Assembly: GCA_013176395.1 (NCBI GenBank)
Contig: JABMLP010000022.1
Span: forward strand, 248,001-312,000
Origin: Venturia oleaginea
Lineage: Eukaryota; Ascomycota; Dothideomycetes; Venturiales; Venturiaceae
Direction: 5' to 3'
Length of the DNA stretch: 64,000 nucleotides
The stretch's first letter is position 1, and each line of letters starts with the position of its first letter. The position numbers were made by a program, and so were the translations under genes. This document shows, piece by piece, positions 56,593-64,000 of this stretch. The notes beneath the pieces were generated by a model that saw only the letters and a list, made by a program, of their open reading frames with translations, was not told the DNA's origin and did no database searches.

Positions 56593-58632
56593 CTATCTTC
56601 CAACTTCTCTCCTCAGCCGTTCTCCAGCGGTTCCCTCTCTGCCCTTCGGCCACGATTCAACAGCAACGTCGACTTCGTCCAAAAAGGTAGAACTGTTATG
56701 TATCGTTGTTCCACCGAGGACGATTCTGATGCCAGGTGTACTTGCATTAATCTGTGTCACAACTCTTGCTTCCTCGTACGTCGTGCCTCCAACCATGAAT
56801 ACAATAATATCTTGTGGTTTGTCTCTTGTTTGACCACCGCCTTCCACGAAGGGGAACATCGAATCCTTCAGCCGTCCTTTGACCAGATCTTGCAGTATCA
56901 TTTCTAATTGCGGAGAGTGCTGGGTATAAACGTTCTCTACGCCCTTCAAGCCTCGTTGGAACCGGTCGCGAGCACCGCTGAAGAATGACCCAGCCTGGAA
57001 GAGATCGGGCACTCCACCTGCAACGGCGGGTATGCTTTGTAGAGAATTATGGTAGTCCAAGAGTTTGCTGATGACGCCTAGACGGTGGCGGGGAACATTT
57101 GACGTCGTGGCCAGAAGGTCTACAAGGATTGAGGTACTGTTTGATGGAGACTTGGAGTAGCGGAGGGCGTAGATAGCAACGAGGCGTATTTTATTATCGG
57201 CTGGAATCCGCGGGTTTGATATCATCTTTTGCAAGCTCTGTTATACGTCAGTATGGGAAAGGTAATATACTCAGGAGATCCTACCTTGAGATCATTTGAA
57301 TGATTGTCGTTGCAAGCGAGACTCTGCTCCAGTTCACTCACGTCGAGAAGGCTATCCTCTGACACGCGTCGACTGAGTTCGCCCACCAAAGTGATATGTT
57401 TGGTGACATTACTTGATAGTTTTCGAAACTCCGGATATTCTTCGACAAATCGCTTCATGTCAGCAATAGAGTCCATCTGAGTGTTCCCTTGCCGTTTGGA
57501 AGCATATTGTTCCACATAGTCTTTGGCGCTTTGTCCAAGGTCGCCAAAGTTCAAGAACATGTTTTTCTTGAAGAAAGGATCCTGATCCTGTTGTAGCACT
57601 ACTTCCTTCATTTCTGGTCGAATCTCAGGCACTTCGCTGAGATCAACGCGGCCATTCCTTATTCCCAAAAGCTCGTGAACCATCGCTTGGTATGTCCATT
57701 GTGTCAGCAACGGTGTCACTGGGTCATCTCTTCGATCTAGGATCAGCAGTATCGGTGGTGTGTCCGTCTTTCGAAATTCGAACAGTTGTTCCTCCTGCGT
57801 GATATGATAGCGCACCTCTGTAGCCAATTTTTTCGCGAGCAAGCTGCTTTTGGCGTATCGTATAAGAGGCTTCTTTTTCAGCGATAAGAGTAAAGCTAGA
57901 ATGCCTTCGGTCGACCGTGGCAGAGAGTCTGCATTCCAGGAATCTGAGCTTGTGCCCCATATCCGATGCATGGGTGTGGAGAGGTCCAGAGACATGAGGT
58001 CAGGGTTGATAACCAGGTAGTCTGCGAAATACTCTTGCACGGCACGCACGACCTCGTGGTCATCTGCTTCTGCCAATCGTTCTAGGGAGGACTTTCGCAC
58101 TATATTGCTGAAGTCTGCCTGTGTCAGCCATTACAGCGCCGCCAAGAGACAAGAACGTACAAATGTTGTACTCGCCATACTTTGGCTCCCTTAGTTCGTC
58201 TATCAAGAGTTGTATCGAATCTGGAGAGGGTCGAACAAAGCATAGACATCGCAGATGGCGCATCTTTTCTCGTGTCTGATTATCGAGGCGGTCGGTGAGG
58301 TAGACTTCATGGTTCAGAAGAGCACTTTGCGTAGTGGCTGTCGAGAGGATTCCTACGGTGTCCGAGTCCAGGCTGTATGTTGGCTAACGTTAGACACTGT
58401 TCGAGACAAGACGAGGCGTGTGCCAGATGACCTACAGGAGTATCTTCATCTTGGCAGGCGACCCAGACGTGCTGTCGCCGACAGACACCATCCGGCTGAT
58501 ATAGCCAGACATGGCCTGCCATATTGTCAGCTTTGCGCATGCGAGATGCCTCTAGTTGAGCTATGCTTGTGGGCTGTGTCGACGTGGCTACGAAGAGTAG
58601 CAGCCTGACAAACATACCGCCGCAACATCCAT
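56593..58632 (-). CDS. VPS45: Vps45, Sec1/Munc18-family vesicle fusion regulator
   Basis: Five exons (58618-58632, 58436-58515, 58161-58372, 57285-58114, 56593-57237) join to 593 residues, the normal size. The N-terminus MDVAAAMSGYISRMVSVGDS and KMKILLLDSDTVGILSTATT is typical Vps45. Next come EVYLTDRLDNQTREKMRHL, CFVRPSPDSIQLLIDELREP and YGEYNIYFSNIVRKSSLERL. The domain 3 motif is PPILLILDRRDDPVTPLLTQ followed by WTYQAMVHELLGI. The C-terminus has QDIIVFMVGGTTYEEARVV and GIRIVLGGTTIHNSSTFLDE. SM proteins bind syntaxin-type SNAREs (Tlg2, Pep12) and act in Golgi-to-endosome/vacuole transport. Exon 1 codes only five residues. The gene is complete and shares a 556-bp divergent intergenic region with the DnaJ-C gene. 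Confidence 0.96.
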
Positions 58633-59188
58633 GGTGTGATGAGTATTCCGTGATCAGTCTGGCATGACACTTTGTGGGCAGACAGCGTTGTATGGCTGCT
58701 GCGACAATGCGACAATGCGACAATGACTGAGACAGGTGTGGGTTCCTGCTTCCGCTGTAGAGAGCGCGATTGATCGGTTGGTCTCAGGACTCGGCACTCT
58801 CTCAGTGGCTTGATTTGGGAAGTAATTGAAGTATGCAGGTCTGGAGTAATTGCAAGCAGGTTCAGAATGGTATCGATATCGAAACACGAAAGCCGGCTTC
58901 GCATACAGTCTTCGTAATTTTGGCGAAGAAGAGCCGGCGATATTTAGGCGGCCTCCTGGGCTCCCGCGTCTCAACAATGCATTGGCGAAAGGGTGAGTGA
59001 GGGTGGCCTGGTGGGTGACTCAAAATAATTCACAGCCTCCCTCGAATCAGATGGCTGACCATCTGAGCCTTTTACTAGTAGCAACCTGAAAAATATCTAA
59101 CAATTGCTGCCTGCCGCAATGACTGCTTTCTCCTTTCTTCAACCTACTTCCTCGTTTACGCACTCGTCTAATCACAAGTTACCTTACA
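58633..59188. promoter_or_regulatory. Divergent promoter region between VPS45 and the DnaJ-C gene
   Basis: 556 bp. A run of GCGACAAT repeats (58703-58727) lies just upstream of VPS45. The right part is pyrimidine-rich (CTTTCTCCTTTCTTCAACC) before the start at 59189. No TATA box was seen. Confidence 0.45.
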
Positions 59189-61687
59189 ATGGCTCTTCAA
59201 AGTGACCTTCGCACGCTGAAGAGCGTTATCTCAAGACTGTCTGGAAACTTCTCCAAGTCATCGCGCAGCTTTTCTGATTGTAAGTCGCGGCATATCTCTT
59301 CGTTCTACGCTTCTGCTTCCCCCGTTGCTTCACTTTCGACCGAATCCTTGCTGTCTTGCCGCTCAATCTGCGTCCTTCGCAACACTCTTCCCTCCCTCGC
59401 CTGCTCCATTTCCTGCCTTTCCTCAGACACAATCGCTGCCCCTCCATAATGGCGTGCGCGGTCGTGTGAGTCGAATATTCGACCAGGAGTGGCGACGCTT
59501 TCCGGTCTGAGCCTGCACAACCACCTGGGAACATATGGTTGTACATATCTCGCCGAGACAGGATGTCAGCCATTTCCCAGTTTCGAATCACGAACGTATG
59601 TCTACATCTAACCTTGCCATGTAGTACAAACTCTACACAAGATTATCCTTAAAGTGGAAATCATCCTTCGAGATCCCGTATTCGCTCACCGACAAGATGC
59701 CGAACAAATTAGGCGAGGCCTGGGCGATTTGGTGCAGAAAACAAATGGCAATATGCAAGACTATCAAGATGCCCTGCTCGCAAAAAAATCCTTCCTTCTT
59801 CAGAGCCTTCATATGGAGCTGGTCAGACATACGACAGGGTTTCAACATGCCATTGATGTGATCGAAGGTCGGGAAATGCTTCCTAGGCCATCACCAAAAA
59901 TATCTCCGTCTCATTCGACCTCTCCAGGCTCAGGTGTATCTTCAAACCGCATAGCACCTACTATATCTACAACGTCTACTCATTTGAACGTTGATGATAC
60001 AGCAACAAGCCGGATGTACATCTCCACACCCAACTCCCCATACCAACCAACAGTCGAAGAAGTTTCAGATTTGTCCGACGAGGATGAGGCTCATAATGTC
60101 CAGGCTTATTTTGTCCCGCCTCCGGAAGTTGTACCCTCAACTCCACCGTCTTCATCGAAAGATGCTCGCAGACAACGCGTGCTTCAAACCCCACCCCAAG
60201 TTGTGATTCGCACTGCGACCGACGACTTCCCAGTAGAGTCATCGCGATCTCATGAAGAACCATTAGCGTCGCCGCTGAGAACCTCGATCGGCGCGGATTT
60301 TGCAGAGCCTCCGCCAAGCTCGGTCACCAAACCTTCGCAAAAGGAGCGAAGTGCCGAGGATCTTCGACAGGAAATTGAGCGCTTGGAGGCTGAAATGCAA
60401 GGCCTGAAAATGAGTAGACAAAATTCTAGGGACGGCAAAGCTCGAAAATCTCCTCGCCATCAAAGTGTAGATTTGGGACACGTAGATGACTACCCGCACC
60501 ATGACACAGTGCGGCGACAAAGAGCTTCAACCACAACAGGCACGGAGAGGCCCAGATCCTATATTGAAAGATCAAGCCCTGAGGGAAGAGGACATAGTGC
60601 CAAACGCTCGCCTCGAGATGCTGCCATTGACTCTCTGCCAATGAAGAGGACTCCGTCCGGGCGCTCCAATATGCCACCTCCATCTCCGAGATATGTACCC
60701 AGATCGCCGCGGATTCCACGATCCCCGCAGTCAGCTGTAGAGCCTCGTTCCGATGACTATTGGTCACCTCGCGTACCTGATCAATCCCGAACCGCTTCGG
60801 AAATGTTTGGACTGGATCCTCGGACATCGCTTCCGACAGTCTTAGAGACCTCCATGAAGAGGCCGACGATAGATCGCACTGGTCGTCGTAGCAAACGGAC
60901 ATCTGCCTACTTTGACGATCCTCCAGTAGTTCCTTTCCAAGACTTCTTCGAGCATGGAGATGGCAGCGGCGCAGATTTCAGTCTTTTCGACACAGCGTCT
61001 CCTCCGGAGTCAAGAAAGAGAGCGGCCTCGAGAGCCAATGAGCCTGCTCCCGGAAGCCAAGCTCCACTCCCTCGTGATAATGGAGCAGAGATAGATCTAG
61101 AGCCGATGGTCAAAGAGCTGCCTGTCACGTTGGAGGAAATATTCTATGGTGCTACCAGACGGGTGAAGATGCGTAGAAAGCGGTATAATGCCCAGTCACG
61201 CTCATACCAAGACGAAGAACGTATTCTCGACGTCCCAGTCTACAAAGGGCTCAAATTTGGGTCAAAGATCAAATTCCAGGAGAGTGGTGACGAGACCATG
61301 TACGGGATGAAGGACATTCACTTTGTTCTGGAAGAAGTGAGTCGATGAAGTCGAACCAGAGGAATTCTGTTGATTAAATTCTAGTTACCACACGCAGTGT
61401 TTTTGAGAAAAGACTATGATCTGCACTGCACAGTCGAGATACCTTTGGCTGACAGTCTTTGCGGCTGGCAACGATCTGTCCAAAGTATCTGTGGAAAGAC
61501 CGTTGTGGTTTCTCATGACGGTCCAACACCACCTCACTGGCGGGACTGCTTCGCTGGTCTAGGAATGTGCAGATATAAGCGACCCGACCAAAGAGGTGAC
61601 CTAATTATCGAAGTTTCGATCAAATACCCCTCTGCTCTTTCCGAAAGACAGAAAATGATGTTACGAAGCGCATTTCAAAATCCTTGA
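59189..61687 (+). CDS. DnaJ C-terminal-domain protein lacking a J domain
   Basis: Three exons (59189-59279, 59625-61336, 61385-61687) join to 701 residues. The C-terminal ~190 residues are a class B DnaJ substrate-binding region: LPVTLEEIFYGATRRVKMRR, then VPVYKGLKFGSKIKFQESGDE, DIHFVLEELPHAVFLRKDYDLHC and VEIPLADSLCGWQRSVQSICGK. The HWRDCFAGLGMCRYKRPDQRGDLIIEV part is the second beta-domain end (GDLIIEVxIKYPxxLS). The N-terminus is a helical region without the HPD motif (QDAEQIRRGLGDLVQKTNGNMQDYQDALLAKKSF). The middle is Ser/Pro/Arg-rich and disordered with a coiled coil (RSAEDLRQEIERLEAEMQGLK). It cannot stimulate Hsp70 through a J domain, so it may be an adaptor. The start at 59189 and the first intron of 345 nt are inferred. 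Confidence 0.85.
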
Positions 61688-63192
61688 AGTCAATGCACAA
61701 TAACAACGACAATGGCAAATATCTGATTTTGAATATCTACCAAGCGAAGTCTGGGGTAATGTACAAAATTGTCAACTTTTCTTCGTTCTGGAAGCCATTT
61801 TGAGGTCCACCTTGATCTGTCCCGATTTATACTCTGGTTAACATCTTTCTTTCGGTGAAGTAATACCTGGCTGCCCGCATCTTTTCGATCAGAATGGGTC
61901 AACGGTTGTTTTAGCTAGGGTTGAAGCGTAGGAAGTGGGAGACAAAGTACGAAGTACGAAATGACGCTGTCGTCCCAACATGTCGACTGCAAGTTTACAT
62001 TCTATAGGAATGTTCGGGACGAAAGATCATGTGAGACGCCGTTCACTGTCATGCCATTCATCCGACGTGTGGGGAAAGAGGCCGAACTCCGGATGACGTT
62101 ACGGCGGAGCAAACATGGAACGGTTTTAGAAGCATTCTGGAAGCTCCACAGGTAGCTTGCCAAACTCTTCCTCATGACTCGAGGTTGAATTTGATTGATG
62201 TTGCTAATCTTGCGTGTTGACGGCAGGCGTCGAAAGCGGAAATGGCTCACGTCCTTTTGCAAAGTTGAAATGAAGAGTGGAGTACATTGACGAGGCTGCC
62301 ATTCGACATCAATCCAACTCGATTTTCATATCGAAGCAATCCTTGCGGTGTCTGAAAGACGTTCGTCAGATATGTACCGCTAGCAAACCCAGTCTGGATT
62401 GTTGAATTGATCTCAGTCGCTCGACGTAGGGCTATAGAGTTGACGAGAGAGACGGGTGTAGACCAAATGTCACACCATGCCGGTTTCCGGATAGGCCAAG
62501 TCGCAATCAGTGCTCAGCCTTCGCCCATCCATCGGCGGACCCACTACCATTTTCGCCGAGCATTCTTCCGCTGTTCTCACGCTCTCGGGGCCAATGGGAG
62601 CACATGGTCAAATCTTGCCACTCGGGGTCCAAGCGCATCCCGCTGGGGGGCTTGCCTTGCTACTTGGCGCGCGACCCTTAGTTCCCCGCACTTTCAAGGT
62701 TTTCACCTTCACCCCGCCAACATTCCGTTATCGCCTCAATCGTGTCTTGAACTCCCGATCCTCGGTTGACAACGATTGGATACCATAATAAGTAGAGGTA
62801 AACTGCTTTCACAGAGTTTCTGTTCGTCTTTGACGCTTTTATCCACGTCACAAAATGTGCTTCTTGACATTTCTTTGGTTCATCGCACCATCATGAACTA
62901 TCCGCCAAGATGCCGAGAGTGCACGAAAGGTTCTTGGACAAACTATCACGAGGCTGGGCACATGTCACAGCCTAATCGAAGTCCTCCAAAATGCTTCTAC
63001 GATAAGAAGTTCTTTGCATGTGAGCGTATATAAGGGAACACCGTTTCCGTCCCAGCTCTCTTCAAACCAAAAAGCTGTTGGCCAACCAAGATCCTCACTC
63101 GCTAATCTTAGGCCTTGCTTTGATCACTTACCTTATTTACCTCTACTACCCACACTTCCAATCACACCACTGTCGCCCATTTTGTCACCATC
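61688..63192. promoter_or_regulatory. Intergenic and promoter of the ENA-type ATPase, with TATA box
   Basis: 1.5 kb. Frames at 61690-62788 on both strands lack family features. A TATATAA element at 63027-63033, about 160 bp upstream of the ATPase start, and a C/T-rich leader (CTCTACTACCCACACTTCC, CCACTGTCGCCC) mark the core promoter. Confidence 0.5.
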
Positions 63193-64000
63193 ATGTCTGG
63201 AGAGGACGGAACTGAAAATGTCTTGGACAACCATGTGTCTGGACAGGCGAACAAACCTTTGTCCAAGCCAGCACATGCTCTGTCTTATGAGACGCTAATC
63301 ACGGAGATCCGGGCGAACCCTCAAGATGGCCTGACGTCCTCGGAAGCAAGACTGCGGCTTGATGATTATGGCCGTAACGAATTAGGTGACCAGGGTGGTG
63401 TTTCAATCACCAAGATTCTGGTCCGCCAAATTGCAAATGCAATGATGATTGTCTTGCCGATGGCCTTGATAGTCAGTTTTGCTATCGGATCCTGGGTGAG
63501 TTATTGGCACTATCAAACCTCTGTAACCACATACTAACGATGGCACTAGATTGAAGGGGGAGTTATCACAGCGGTGATTCTTCTCAACATTATCATCGGT
63601 TTCATGCAAGAGTATGGAGCCGAAAAGACCATGGACTCGCTGCGATCATTAGCTTCACCCACCGCAAATGTTGTACGCGAAGGAAACAATGTCAACATTC
63701 CCAATGGAGAGGTGGTTCCAGGAGATGTTGTTGAGCTCAAGACTGGAGACACTGTCCCAGCCGTAAGTGCATTTTGCTTCACTCACGCAAGCCTATTTGC
63801 TAAGAATTCCCAGGATATTCGTCTCATTGAAGCTGTCAATTTCGAGACCGACGAAGCCCTATTAACTGGCGAATCTCTACCAGTCCGAAAAGAAGTCGAT
63901 GCCGTATTTGAAGAAGATACTGGCCCCGGCGACCGTCTCAATGTTGCCTACAGCTCTTCCACGGTCACTAAAGGGCGCGCCAGAGGCATTGTCTTTGCTA
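63193..64000 (+). CDS. ENA1: P-type cation ATPase, ENA (type IID) Na+/K+ exporter, N-terminal part
   Basis: Three exons are visible (63193-63495, 63550-63772, 63814-64000), cut by the right edge. The N-terminal cation ATPase domain is clear: AHALSYETLITEIRANPQDG and LTSSEARLRLDDYGRNELGD precede two membrane helices (IVLPMALIVSFAIGSW and GGVITAVILLNIIIGFMQEYGAEKTMD). The actuator domain follows (NVVREGNNVNIPNGEVVPGD, VVELKTGDTVPADIRLIEA), with the catalytic loop NFETDEALLTGESLPVRKE, in which TGES is required for dephosphorylation. The wording 'FMQEYGAEKTMDSLRSLASP' and 'LNVAYSSSTVTKGRA' fits fungal ENA-type ATPases, which extrude Na+ or K+ at high pH or salinity. DKTGT and the rest lie outside the window. 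Confidence 0.93.

Noticed and set aside
58860..58885. TCGATATCGA near 58868 as another hairpin copy
   Set aside because: The palindrome is present, but the flanking bases do not match the family arms and no fold-back partner was found.

Overview
The window is nuclear DNA of a filamentous ascomycete (Pezizomycotina). The evidence is short GT-AG introns of about 40-170 nt with CTAAC/CTGAC-like branch sites, about 60% of the sequence coding on both strands without operons, and typical fungal families: a PTH11-type rhodopsin-domain protein, Zn2Cys6 factor, NIMA kinase, CYT-4 exoribonuclease, ENA-type P-ATPase, LicD protein and DUF3500. I cannot assign a class or genus from the sequence alone.

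Layout. 1-396 (-): N-terminus of a Tup1/RCO-1 corepressor running off the left edge. 2.3-4.6 kb (-): Siz/PIAS SUMO E3 ligase, divergent from a DUF2423 ribosome-biogenesis-type protein (5.2-5.9 kb, +). 6.5-8.9 kb (+): Zn2Cys6 factor whose zinc cluster is split by a 3n intron. 9-12.4 kb: repeat-rich intergenic DNA ending in 33 perfect copies of a 14-bp minisatellite. 12.5-14.1 kb (-): cytochrome P450 with one frameshift. 15.3-16.6 kb (+): PTH11-like membrane protein. 17.3-19.7 kb (+): NIMA kinase. 20.4-25.4 kb (+): three consecutive same-strand genes, FAD monooxygenase, DUF3500 protein and FAH-family hydrolase, a plausible small aromatic-catabolic cluster. 26-32 kb: decayed F-box-like ORFs around a tRNA, an intact GET4 and a dubious hypothetical gene. 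32.5-35.6 kb (-): CYT-4, head-to-head with the molybdopterin-synthase small subunit CnxG (35.8 kb, +). 36-39.8 kb: gene-poor DNA with hairpin repeats. 39.8-46.5 kb (-): two large lineage-specific low-complexity proteins. 48-50 kb: interrupted small ORFs and an initiator tRNA-Met with an internal 15-bp duplication. 51.2-52.3 kb (-): LicD-family protein. 54.1-55.7 kb (-): type II membrane glycosyltransferase-like protein. 56.6-58.6 kb (-): VPS45. 59.2-61.7 kb (+): DnaJ C-terminal-domain protein with no J domain. 63.2 kb to the end (+): ENA-type cation ATPase, cut by the right edge.

Gene models were built by reading exons and joining them at GT-AG sites so that frame and family motifs are kept. 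Joined lengths were checked for divisibility by three in the Siz/PIAS, DUF2423, Zn2Cys6, PTH11-like, NIMA, monooxygenase, DUF3500, FAH, GET4, CYT-4, LicD, VPS45, DnaJ-C and 43.8-46.6 kb models. Most genes are unrelated housekeeping functions. The functional grouping I can defend is the monooxygenase/DUF3500/FAH trio. The most unusual structural signals are a family of short hairpin elements (two copies lie inside the two introns of one gene), the duplicated tRNA arm, the 14-bp minisatellite, and several loci with exactly one in-frame stop or one-base frameshift in an otherwise open frame.
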